Notes under the pieces: generated by a model | Told to the model about the DNA's origin: nothing | Seen by the model: the letters and a program-made list of their open reading frames with translations, nothing else | Database searches by the model: none | NCBI GenBank assembly: GCA_018831055.1 | Contig: JAHJRE010000103.1 | Coordinates: 1-45,853 of the forward strand | Direction: 5' to 3' | DNA length: 45,853 bases | Origin: Bacteroidota bacterium | Lineage (GTDB): Bacteria; Bacteroidota; Bacteroidia; Bacteroidales; B18-G4 | Program-made: the position numbers and the translations under genes | In this document: piece by piece, positions 27,602 through 37,087 of the stretch | Layout: each line of letters begins with the position of its first letter | How positions within the stretch are numbered: the first letter of the stretch is position 1

Positions 27602-28837
27602 ATGAAATTGCTTATACTTACCCAGTATTACCCGCCCGAGGTTGGAGCCCCTCAGAACCGGCTGTCTGACCTGGCAAAACGATTGACAGCTCTGGGTGTG
27701 GAGGTTACCGTTTTAACAGCTTTGCCGAATTATCCCCAGATGAAGATTCATTCCGCCTACCGCGGGAAATGGACATTCCGTGAAAAAAATGATGGGATTG
27801 CAATTTTACGTTCCTGGATTTATGTAAGTCCGCGGCGTAATGTGTTCCACAGGCTTTTAAATTACTTCTCATTTGTGTTTTCCTCAGTGTTAACAGGGAT
27901 TTTCAGGTTAGGCAGGCAAGATTATATACTTGTTGAGTCACCCCCATTATTTTTAGGGATAAGTGGTTATCTGTTGAAAGTATTCAAACGTTCGCGTCTG
28001 ATCTTCAATGTGTCGGACCTATGGCCGGAGAGTGCAGAAAAGCTAAATATAGTGCGTTCCAGATTTTTCCTGGGAATATCATACCGGCTGGAGGCGTTTT
28101 TATACCGGCATTCATTTATTGTGAGCGGGCAGACTATGGGCATATGTGATAATATATCTGCACGGTTTCCTGAAGTCACTACTTATTGGCTTCCCAACGG
28201 AGTTGATCCGGAAGGTTTTGATCCCGTTTTGGATGGTTCGGATCGTCGTAAAATGCTTGGGCTGGGTAATGATGATTTTGTGGTGATGTATGCAGGGATA
28301 CTGGGTTATGCCCAGGGACTGTCAACCATGATTTCTGCAGCAGCGATGCTTCAGGATGAAAAGAATATCCGGTTCCTGATCCTGGGCAGCGGGCCTGAAA
28401 AAGGAAAACTGATAGCAGAGGCATCGGAGAAGTCCCCGGTGAATGTTATTTTCCCCCCTTCCGTATCCAAAAGTGAGATCCCGGAAATGCTTGCTGCCGT
28501 TGATGCAGTGTACGTACCCCTGAAGAAACTGGACATTTTTCTTGGAGCAATACCCTCAAAAATATTCGAGGGCCTGGCGATGGCAAGACCTTTGATCCTG
28601 GGTGTTGAAGGGGAGGCAAAGCGTCTTTTTATCGATGAGGGCAAAGCGGGGATATTTGTTGAGCCGGAAAATTCTGCTCAACTTGCTATTGCAGTAAAGA
28701 CATTGCTTGATAACAGAGAACTGGGCAGGCAGATGGGCAGGAACGGAAGGAAATTTGTACTTGAAAAATTCGACCGCCGTATCATAGCCGAACAATTTTT
28801 CAAGTTTATTAAAGAAAAGGAAGGCAGTCTTCTTTGA
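27602..28837 (+). CDS. GT4-family glycosyltransferase (WbuB-like)
   Basis: A 411-residue GT-B glycosyltransferase like WbuB, which acts on N-acetyl-fucosamine-type sugars in some O-antigens. Landmarks are QYYPPEVGAPQNR, VTVLTALPNYP, YILVESPPLFLGISGYLLK, NVSDLWPESAEKL, YAGILGYAQGLSTMI and PSKIFEGLAMARPLIL. The donor sugar is only inferred from family resemblance. It starts 4 bp after the deacetylase-like gene and is the last transferase of the cluster. Confidence 0.9.
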   Translation: MKLLILTQYYPPEVGAPQNRLSDLAKRLTALGVEVTVLTALPNYPQMKIHSAYRGKWTFREKNDGIAILRSWIYVSPRRNVFHRLLNYFSFVFSSVLTGIFRLGRQDYILVESPPLFLGISGYLLKVFKRSRLIFNVSDLWPESAEKLNIVRSRFFLGISYRLEAFLYRHSFIVSGQTMGICDNISARFPEVTTYWLPNGVDPEGFDPVLDGSDRRKMLGLGNDDFVVMYAGILGYAQGLSTMISAAAMLQDEKNIRFLILGSGPEKGKLIAEASEKSPVNVIFPPSVSKSEIPEMLAAVDAVYVPLKKLDIFLGAIPSKIFEGLAMARPLILGVEGEAKRLFIDEGKAGIFVEPENSAQLAIAVKTLLDNRELGRQMGRNGRKFVLEKFDRRIIAEQFFKFIKEKEGSLL

Positions 28838-28886
28838 ATCTTTGTTGAATAGGATTACTTTTGATAGACGAGTTAAATAAGTTTCA

Positions 28887-30140
28887 TTGTTTAAGCAGGA
28901 ATTACACAACCGGATCTATCTTATACTATTTTCAGTGCTTGCATTCAGCTTGCCACTGAACCGGATCATTTCCTCATATCTGATAGGTCTTATCATCCTG
29001 AACTGGTTTCTGGAGGGAAGGTTCAACAAAAAGTTCAGATCTGTATTCGTCTCACATCACCGATTGGATACTTTGCTTTTTGCCGGGCTGTTTCTGGCTT
29101 ATCTCGCGGGCATGATTTATACTTCCGATACCCGGGAAGGGTGGACATCCGTTCAGGTTAAGTTATCCATGTTCGTGTTCCCGATGGTTTTTGCCACCCT
29201 GGATGACAGGGCACTGGAAGGGAAGAAGCGTTTGATTCCTCTTGTTTCCATGATAGCTGGCACGTTTATATCTGGATTAATTTGCCTCGGAAGGGCATTG
29301 CTGAAATATGCAGATACGGGTGACCCGGGAAGTTATTATTACATCGACCTGTCCTATTTTCATCATCCCGGATATATGGCCATGTTCATGGTTTTTTCCG
29401 TGGCATTGCTGAATTATTTTCTTCAGGTTCCGCCAGACAGAAGGAGGTATAAAATATGGGAAAAAGCAGTGATGATCACTCTGATCCTGTTTTACAGCGG
29501 ATTTGTAATACTGCTCAGTTCCAAAGCAGGCATAATCACTCTAATACTGATATTTTTTCTGCACATAAGCTATGTAATATTCATTCGAAGGAAATACCTA
29601 TATGGTTTAGGCCTGATCTTTGTTATTTCATTGATGTTTGCAGTCCTTTTAAAGTTGTTTCCATTTTCCATTACCCGTTTTGGAGTTACAGGGGATGCGA
29701 TAGCGACGGAACAAATGACGGGTGAGGGCACAAGTGACGGAACAGAGGAGCGTATTTTGATCTGGCGTCACTCCATGGAACTTGCCAATGAGCATTTTTT
29801 CTTCGGATTAGGTACCGGAGATGTTACGGAAGCACTGGTATCATTGTATGATTCGATCGATTTTCATGACGCCCGGGATAGGAAACTGAATGCACATAAT
29901 GAATATTTACAGACATTTCTTGCATTGGGGATAGGCGGGTTTCTTATATTATTATTATCATTGCTGTTACCTGGGATATACAGCATAAGGAAGAAGCAAT
30001 ACGTTTATTTCTCATTTCTGTTGATCATCGGGTTTAACATTCTGGTTGAATCCATGTTTCTTAGGCAGGCAGGGGTAGTATTTTATGCATTTTTCAATGC
30101 TTTTCTGTTTATGATCCCGCTGGATCCGGGGGAGAAATAA
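28887..30140 (+). CDS. O-antigen ligase/polymerase-like membrane protein
   Basis: A 417-residue protein with about 11 hydrophobic helices and an O-antigen ligase loop: TEERILIWRHSMELANEHFFFGLGTGD followed by NAHNEYLQTFLALGIGGF. The HNEYL segment is the hallmark of WaaL/Wzy proteins. The start is a TTG at 28887; an in-frame stop lies 9 bp before it and no ATG is nearby, so this is the earliest possible start. With the protein at 22366-23703 it gives two candidates for the polymerase and ligase roles. Confidence 0.86.
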   Translation: MFKQELHNRIYLILFSVLAFSLPLNRIISSYLIGLIILNWFLEGRFNKKFRSVFVSHHRLDTLLFAGLFLAYLAGMIYTSDTREGWTSVQVKLSMFVFPMVFATLDDRALEGKKRLIPLVSMIAGTFISGLICLGRALLKYADTGDPGSYYYIDLSYFHHPGYMAMFMVFSVALLNYFLQVPPDRRRYKIWEKAVMITLILFYSGFVILLSSKAGIITLILIFFLHISYVIFIRRKYLYGLGLIFVISLMFAVLLKLFPFSITRFGVTGDAIATEQMTGEGTSDGTEERILIWRHSMELANEHFFFGLGTGDVTEALVSLYDSIDFHDARDRKLNAHNEYLQTFLALGIGGFLILLLSLLLPGIYSIRKKQYVYFSFLLIIGFNILVESMFLRQAGVVFYAFFNAFLFMIPLDPGEK

Positions 30141-30167
30141 AAAAAGGCTGCCCCAACGGGGCAGCCT
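30138..30167 (-). terminator. Rho-independent terminator of gdhA
   Basis: Read on the minus strand, a perfect 10-bp stem AGGCTGCCCC / GGGGCAGCCT (30145-30154 with 30158-30167) closes a 3-nt loop and is followed by seven T residues (30145-30139, the first shared with the stem). It lies 26 bp beyond the gdhA stop. On the plus strand the same hairpin directly follows the upstream ligase-like stop, but no T-run follows, so it is mainly a minus-strand terminator. Confidence 0.92.
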
Positions 30168-30192
30168 GTGAGTATTCCAATAGTTTTTCTGT

Positions 30193-31560
<1,368 letters not shown>

Positions 31561-31740
31561 TTAAATAATTAATTAATAAATGAATAGCCAAAACGTCGAC
31601 AATATTAGCTAAAATATTTTGAAAGATGTTATATCGTTTACACTTTTTATCTGAAAAAATGTCAGAAGGAATAAATTCCGGCCTGAAATATTTATAGTAA
31701 TTTTATAAATTGAATTTCAAACATTGAAAACACTGCCCGG

Positions 31741-34700
31741 ATGAAAGAAACTAATGAACCTAACCACGCCTATCAGCGACTAAGGGCCGAGAACATTGAA
31801 AGGTTGAAGGAACTGGCTGCCATCAACCAGACAACCCAGATTTTAAAAGAAAAAAAGCCTGTTGAAGAAACGCTCCAGCAGGTATGCCAGTTACTGCCAC
31901 CGGCCTGGCAGTATCCTGAGTATACTGTCGCAAGAATCCGGTTTGATGGGAAGGAATACAAGTCCAATGGTTTCCTTGAAACATCCTGGGTTATGCAGCA
32001 GATGTTCGAAACAATAGAGGGGAAAAAAGGGACTCTGGAAATCTTTTACACCAAGAAATTCCAGGATCTGGATGAAGGTCCTTTCCTGAAGGAGGAGAGA
32101 CATCTGATCGATAACCTGGCAGGGCTGATAACCGGTTATTTGAACAGTGAAGCCGGATCGAGGTATATTGGTCAACGGAAGCGAAAGGATTTTTACACGG
32201 AGTTTGAGGAATCCCTTTCAGAGCAAAGTCATAGCCGCCGGTTGCTGCAACGCTTCCTGAACAAAAGCAATTACGACCGCGATATTTATCACGACCTTAT
32301 GCCTTTCAAGGTAAGAGAGATACTTCTGGTGGCAAATCTTTATGATGCATACAGCATAGAAAAAGAAGGAAGGTTCTCAGAACATGTACTGGGAGAATAC
32401 CATTCGCTCAATCTAACCTCCATCCCCAGGATCACCGGAGTGTCATCGATGGAAGAAGCCATGGTACACCTTAGAAACCGTCATTTCGATATGGTAATAC
32501 TTATGATGGGAGCCGATAAACACACGCCCATTGGATTAAGTTGTACCATAAAAAAAGAATTTCCTTATATCCCTGTTTTTCTGCTTCTTAATAATAACAG
32601 CGACCTGGAGTATGTCAGCAATACAAAAGCCGCTACAAAACATATAGATAAGGTTTTTGTCTGGAATGGAGAATCCCAGGTGTTTTTTGCCATGATAAAA
32701 CTGGTTGAAGACAAGATCAATGTGGAGAATGACACGGAAATTGGGCTTGTAAGGGTGATCTTATTGGTTGAGGATTCACCCAAATATTATTCCCGGTATC
32801 TTCCCATGCTGTATAACATCGTCCTGGAACAAACCAAAAGGATCATAGACGATGTGAGTACGGATGAATTGTATAAGGTACTTAAGCTGCGGGCAAGGCC
32901 AAAGATACTGCTTGCATCAAGTTATGAGGAGGCTGTAAGGATCATCGAAAAATATAAGGAGTATCTTCTTTGCCTCATTACCGATGTTAAGTTTGAAAAA
33001 GACGGGAAGCAATTGGAAACTGCGGGATTTGAACTGGTAAATTATGCCAGGGTAAATACCAAGGAACTACCCACGATAATCCAATCCTCCGATGAAAGTA
33101 ATGCGGAAAAAGCATTCGAACTCAAGGCAACTTTCATTAACAAGAATTCCGATAATCTTTCCCAGGATTTCCGGAGTTTTATCACTCATTACCTGGGGTT
33201 TGGGAATTTTGTTTACAGGAACACACAGGGAAAACAGATAGCCATAGCCAAATCTCTGAAAGAATTTGAGAAGCAGTTACAAACCATTCCTGACGAATCA
33301 CTTCTTTACCATGCCAGGAAAAACCATTTCTCTCTCTGGTTAATGGCTCGTGGGGAAATCCAGGCAGCAAAGATTCTGAATCCGCATAAGGTGACGGATT
33401 TTCCCAGTCCTCAGGAAATCCGTAACTATATGCTACAAATCATCACGAAATTCAGGAATGAACAGGATAAAGGGAAGATCGTGCCTTTCGATGCGCAGGA
33501 GATTTCTGATGAAAGCAATGTAGTGAGTTTATCGGAGGGGTTGCTTGGCGGGAAAGGCCGGGGAGTAGCATTTATAAATTCCCTGATCTACAATTATGAT
33601 TTCAGCAAGTATGTTCCGGGCATTCATATCCGGTCACCAAAAACTTCTTTGATAGGGACAGAAGAGTTTGAATATTTTCTTTTCAGGAATAAATTACTGG
33701 ATTTCGTGATCAACGAAAAGGATTACGATGAGATCAAGAGGGTATTCCTGAAAGCGGAGTTGACCGATACCCTGATGAAGCGTCTGAGGGTGCTTACGGA
33801 AAAAATCCGCAAACCGCTTGCAATCAGGTCATCCGGGTTGTTTGAAGACTCACTGATGCAACCCTTTGCCGGGATTTTTGAGACCTATCTTTTGCCGAAC
33901 AACCATCCGGATGCCAGAGTAAGGCTGGAGCAAATTGCCAATGCCATCAAGTTGGTATATGCATCCACTTATTCCAATGTTGCAAGGGGATATGTAGAGG
34001 CCATAGATTACAGGATTGAGGAGGAGAAGATGGCGGTAGTAATTCAGGAAGTTGTGGGTTCGCAATACGGGGATTATTTTTATCCGCACATCAGCGGGGT
34101 CGCTCAATCCTTTAATTATTATCCGGTTTCTCACATGAAGCCGGAAGAAGGATTTGGTATTCTGGCCCTGGGTCTTGGGAAATATGTTGTTGAAGGGGAA
34201 AAGGCATATCGTTTTTCGCCCAAATACCCTGATCTAGAGATTAATTCACCAAAGGATACATATAAAAATTCGCAGGTTGAGTTCTTTGCTGTTGATATGA
34301 AGAAGAAAAATCCGGATTTGATGGAAGGGGATACGGCAGGATTAGCGCGAATTGATATTGATGTTGCAGAGAGGCATGGAACGCTTAAGCATTGTGCATC
34401 CGTTTACGATCCTGAGAGCAACCGCATTGTACCCGGATTGAATGCCACCGGCCCCAGAATTGTTAATTTCGCCGATGTATTAAAATATAAATACATTCCC
34501 CTGGCTGAGACCCTGGAAGTAGTATTGGATGTAGTGAAAGAAGCAATGGGCTGTCCTGTTGAAATAGAATTTGCCGTTGACCTGAACAAAGACCGGCAAT
34601 ACAAAGCCTCTTTCTATCTTTTACAGATAAAGCCTTTACTGGGGAATGCGCTGGATTACAACGTGAATCTTGATAAGATCCATGATGACGATATTTTGCT

Positions 34701-35196
34701 TTTTTCTGAAAAAGGAATGGGCAATGGAATAATTGAAGATATATCGGATGTGATCTACATTGACAGGAACCGTTTTGACAAAACCAAAACGATGGAAATG
34801 GTTGAGGAAATCAACCGCCTTAATACCAAGATGCACGCTGAAAAGAGGAAATATATCCTGATAGGACCTGGCCGCTGGGGTACGCGGGATCGCTGGATCG
34901 GAATCCCGGTTGCCTGGCCACAGATATCCTCTGCAAAAGTGATCGTGGAAACCAGCCTGGAAGACTTTCCGTTGGATGCATCCTCCGGCTCACATTTCTT
35001 TCACAATGTTACATCAATGAACGTAGGTTACTTTTCCGTTCAGCCGGAAGTGTCGAAGAGCTATGTACGTTACGAACTATTAGATAATCAGGAGCTTATT
35101 GAAGAAACAAGGTATTTTCGGCATGTTCGTTTCCGGAATCCATTGGTTGTAAGAATGGATGGAAGAAAAAGGATTTCGGTGATCACACTGAAATAA
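31741..35196 (+). CDS. PEP/pyruvate-binding ATP-grasp protein with receiver-like domains
   Basis: A 1151-residue cytosolic protein. The N-terminal 140 residues look GAF-like. Two receiver-like regions follow, one at about 190-320 and one beginning VILLVEDSPKYYSR (339 onward), with an aspartate in ITDVKFEKDG (D415) at the phospho-acceptor-like position. Residues about 600-1000 are the PPDK/PEP-synthase N-terminal ATP-grasp domain: LLGGKGRGVAF near 603 and RSSGLFEDSLMQPFAGIFETY near 696. The C-terminus has a conserved GPGRWGTRD (1042-1050) and GSHFFHNVTS. The phosphohistidine swivel (GG-x-T-SH) and TIM-barrel PEP domain of true PEP synthase are missing, so normal PEP synthesis is unlikely. It may use ATP for a regulatory or different phosphotransfer. 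It is divergent from gdhA across 195 bp. Confidence 0.85.
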   Translation: MKETNEPNHAYQRLRAENIERLKELAAINQTTQILKEKKPVEETLQQVCQLLPPAWQYPEYTVARIRFDGKEYKSNGFLETSWVMQQMFETIEGKKGTLEIFYTKKFQDLDEGPFLKEERHLIDNLAGLITGYLNSEAGSRYIGQRKRKDFYTEFEESLSEQSHSRRLLQRFLNKSNYDRDIYHDLMPFKVREILLVANLYDAYSIEKEGRFSEHVLGEYHSLNLTSIPRITGVSSMEEAMVHLRNRHFDMVILMMGADKHTPIGLSCTIKKEFPYIPVFLLLNNNSDLEYVSNTKAATKHIDKVFVWNGESQVFFAMIKLVEDKINVENDTEIGLVRVILLVEDSPKYYSRYLPMLYNIVLEQTKRIIDDVSTDELYKVLKLRARPKILLASSYEEAVRIIEKYKEYLLCLITDVKFEKDGKQLETAGFELVNYARVNTKELPTIIQSSDESNAEKAFELKATFINKNSDNLSQDFRSFITHYLGFGNFVYRNTQGKQIAIAKSLKEFEKQLQTIPDESLLYHARKNHFSLWLMARGEIQAAKILNPHKVTDFPSPQEIRNYMLQIITKFRNEQDKGKIVPFDAQEISDESNVVSLSEGLLGGKGRGVAFINSLIYNYDFSKYVPGIHIRSPKTSLIGTEEFEYFLFRNKLLDFVINEKDYDEIKRVFLKAELTDTLMKRLRVLTEKIRKPLAIRSSGLFEDSLMQPFAGIFETYLLPNNHPDARVRLEQIANAIKLVYASTYSNVARGYVEAIDYRIEEEKMAVVIQEVVGSQYGDYFYPHISGVAQSFNYYPVSHMKPEEGFGILALGLGKYVVEGEKAYRFSPKYPDLEINSPKDTYKNSQVEFFAVDMKKKNPDLMEGDTAGLARIDIDVAERHGTLKHCASVYDPESNRIVPGLNATGPRIVNFADVLKYKYIPLAETLEVVLDVVKEAMGCPVEIEFAVDLNKDRQYKASFYLLQIKPLLGNALDYNVNLDKIHDDDILLFSEKGMGNGIIEDISDVIYIDRNRFDKTKTMEMVEEINRLNTKMHAEKRKYILIGPGRWGTRDRWIGIPVAWPQISSAKVIVETSLEDFPLDASSGSHFFHNVTSMNVGYFSVQPEVSKSYVRYELLDNQELIEETRYFRHVRFRNPLVVRMDGRKRISVITLK

Positions 35197-35336
35197 TTTA
35201 AACTCACTATAAATTATTTTGTAATTCCTGTGCTATTGAATTGAATCACAAAACAATAGTATTCAGGTTGATGGCAATCGGTAAATGTGATGTTCCGGGC
35301 ATATGTTTGCCTTGTTTATCCCTGTATTTTTTTTAT

Positions 35337-35344
35337 TATTATTG
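35337..35344 (+). promoter_or_regulatory. weak candidate -7 box before the Cys-rich gene
   Basis: TATTATTG differs from TAnnTTTG at one position and lies 28 bp before the preferred ATG at 35372. A CTTG occurs 22 bp upstream (35311-35314). Its position supports treating the upstream in-frame ATG at 35303 as promoter sequence, not coding. Confidence 0.25.
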
Positions 35345-35371
35345 TGTAATAAACTAAAAAACGACAGTACG

Positions 35372-36235
35372 ATGTATGATTTCATTTCACTAAAACTGAA
35401 ATGTCCCTTGTGTGGAACTTCCCTGATGGATTATGACCACATGGTAGACAATGAGCCCAGCATTTTTATGCATATCGATATTGGGGAAAAAAAGGGTAAT
35501 ATATGGCTTAGTTCTATTTATGGGAGTTATAATTATGATACGGATATTGAGATGCCCCGTGGTGAAATTGCCCGCTTCAATTGTCCGCATTGCAGTAAAC
35601 ACATCACATCAAAAACTGAATGCCTCACATGCGGTGCCGATATGGTTCCTCTTTACCTTGATATGGGAGGTAAGGTTTCTTTTTGCTCCAGAAGCGGGTG
35701 TAAGAATCACTTCGTTGAGTTTGAAGACCTTTCCGTAGCCATGAAACGTTTATACCAGGAGTATGGATATGCAGGGAAGCATTTCCTGGAACATTCCTAT
35801 AGCGCCCCTGAGAAAAAGCCGGAAAAGCGGGATGAAGTAAAGGAAATCATAGAATCAGGAACATTTTTACATGGGTATTGTCCGATTTGCAAGAAAAGTC
35901 TCATTGAAGACGAAATGCTTAAACTAAAGATCACCAATGGAGAGGAAGGGATTTTAATGCTGAGCCCATACCTGAACGTATTTACGTCAAAATCAACGAT
36001 ATTTCTGCCTGAAGACAAGGTTGTTAATGACCTGAGTTGTTTCCATTGCAACACAAGCTTGATCGACACGGGGCATCGTTGTCAGAAATGTGGTTCGCCT
36101 GTTGCAAAGATATCCGTTACCGCGCGTACCAAGCTGATCGATTTTTTCATTTGTACCAAGAAAGGATGCCGGTGGCACGGGTTAAGCAAGGATGACCTAT
36201 ATGATATCCGGCTGGGAGACAGTATGGAATGGTAA
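35372..36235 (+). CDS. Cys-rich protein with two zinc-ribbon-like modules
   Basis: A 287-residue protein that I cannot match to a named family. It contains two copies of one Cys/His module. Module A has C11/C14, C71/C74, C84/C87 and C105/C110/H113. Module B has C170/C173, C223/C226, C237/C240 and C261/C266/H269. A third copy is the N-terminus of NfnB at 37088. The four paired motifs (CPxC, CxHC, CxxCG, Cx4Cx2H) suggest two metal sites per module, zinc or iron-sulfur. The start at 35372 is chosen because it opens directly into module A; an ATG at 35303 would add a hydrophobic stretch over AT-rich promoter-like DNA. nfnA starts 16 bp after its stop, so it probably belongs to the Nfn system. Confidence 0.8.
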   Translation: MYDFISLKLKCPLCGTSLMDYDHMVDNEPSIFMHIDIGEKKGNIWLSSIYGSYNYDTDIEMPRGEIARFNCPHCSKHITSKTECLTCGADMVPLYLDMGGKVSFCSRSGCKNHFVEFEDLSVAMKRLYQEYGYAGKHFLEHSYSAPEKKPEKRDEVKEIIESGTFLHGYCPICKKSLIEDEMLKLKITNGEEGILMLSPYLNVFTSKSTIFLPEDKVVNDLSCFHCNTSLIDTGHRCQKCGSPVAKISVTARTKLIDFFICTKKGCRWHGLSKDDLYDIRLGDSMEW

Positions 36236-36251
36236 AACTAAATCCAACATT

Positions 36252-37076
36252 ATGTTTCAGATTGTAAGAAAACAAGAAATGGCCATGGGAACGATCATCC
36301 GTTTCGATATCATGGCCCCGAAAATAGCGGCAAAGATCAAATCCGGCCAGTTTGTCATTATAAGAGTCAATGAAACCGGTGAGCGAATCCCCCTTACAGT
36401 TGCAGATAAAGATTCCTTTGCCGGGATAATCACCATCATTTTTCAGGTCGTTGGTAAGACAACGGCCTTAATGCGTTCTCTGAAGGAAGGTGATTTTATA
36501 AAAGACGTAGTAGGACCGCTTGGAAAACCTGCAGAAGTGGAAAATGTTGGTACAGTAATAATGGTGGGCGGAGGTACCGGGGTGGCTATCCTCCATCATG
36601 TAGCCAAAGCCTTCAAGGAAGCGGGTAATTATGTAATTGGAATCATGGGTTCACGCTCAAAGGATATGCTTATCCTGGAGAATGAGATGACACAGATTTG
36701 CGATGAACTGGTTATTACAACCGATGATGGCTCCTACGGGCAGATGGGTTTTGTAACCGATCCTTTGAAGAAGTACCTCGATGAAAGATATGATATAAAG
36801 CTTGTATATGCAATCGGGCCGATTATCATGATGAAAAACGTGGTAAACCTTACCAAAAAATATACTATTCCGATAATGGTCAGCCTGAATCCTATCATGA
36901 TCGATGGGACGGGCATGTGTGGGGGATGCAGGGTAAAAGTGGATGACCAGACCATGTTTTGTTGTGTCGACGGGCCTGATTTCGATGGTTATAAAGTTGA
37001 TTTCGACGAACTGATGAAAAGGAATTCGCTCTACCTGAAAGATGAAAAAGATTCATTGCTTTTCTCAATCCGATAA
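36252..37076 (+). CDS. NfnA-like ferredoxin-NADP reductase alpha subunit
   Basis: A 274-residue FAD/NAD-binding protein of the PyrK/NfnA type (sulfide dehydrogenase or ferredoxin-NADP reductase alpha subunit). The FAD-binding ERIPLTVAD is near residue 40, VIMVGGGTGVAILHHVAKA is the NAD-binding loop, and the C-terminus carries a [2Fe-2S]-type GTGMCGGCRVKV with FCC nearby. NfnA pairs with NfnB to couple NADH, NADPH and ferredoxin. nfnB follows 11 bp later. The start at 36252 (MFQIVRKQ) is chosen over one at 36192, which lies inside the previous gene. Confidence 0.9.
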   Translation: MFQIVRKQEMAMGTIIRFDIMAPKIAAKIKSGQFVIIRVNETGERIPLTVADKDSFAGIITIIFQVVGKTTALMRSLKEGDFIKDVVGPLGKPAEVENVGTVIMVGGGTGVAILHHVAKAFKEAGNYVIGIMGSRSKDMLILENEMTQICDELVITTDDGSYGQMGFVTDPLKKYLDERYDIKLVYAIGPIIMMKNVVNLTKKYTIPIMVSLNPIMIDGTGMCGGCRVKVDDQTMFCCVDGPDFDGYKVDFDELMKRNSLYLKDEKDSLLFSIR

Positions 37077-37087
37077 TCCAAATTTCT

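Noticed and set aside
35303-35371. In-frame ATG giving the Cys-rich protein a hydrophobic N-terminal extension (possible signal peptide)
   Set aside because: The stretch is AT-rich with a promoter-like box and its hydrophobicity comes from a T-run. The paralogous module in NfnB has no such leader, and the partners are cytosolic.
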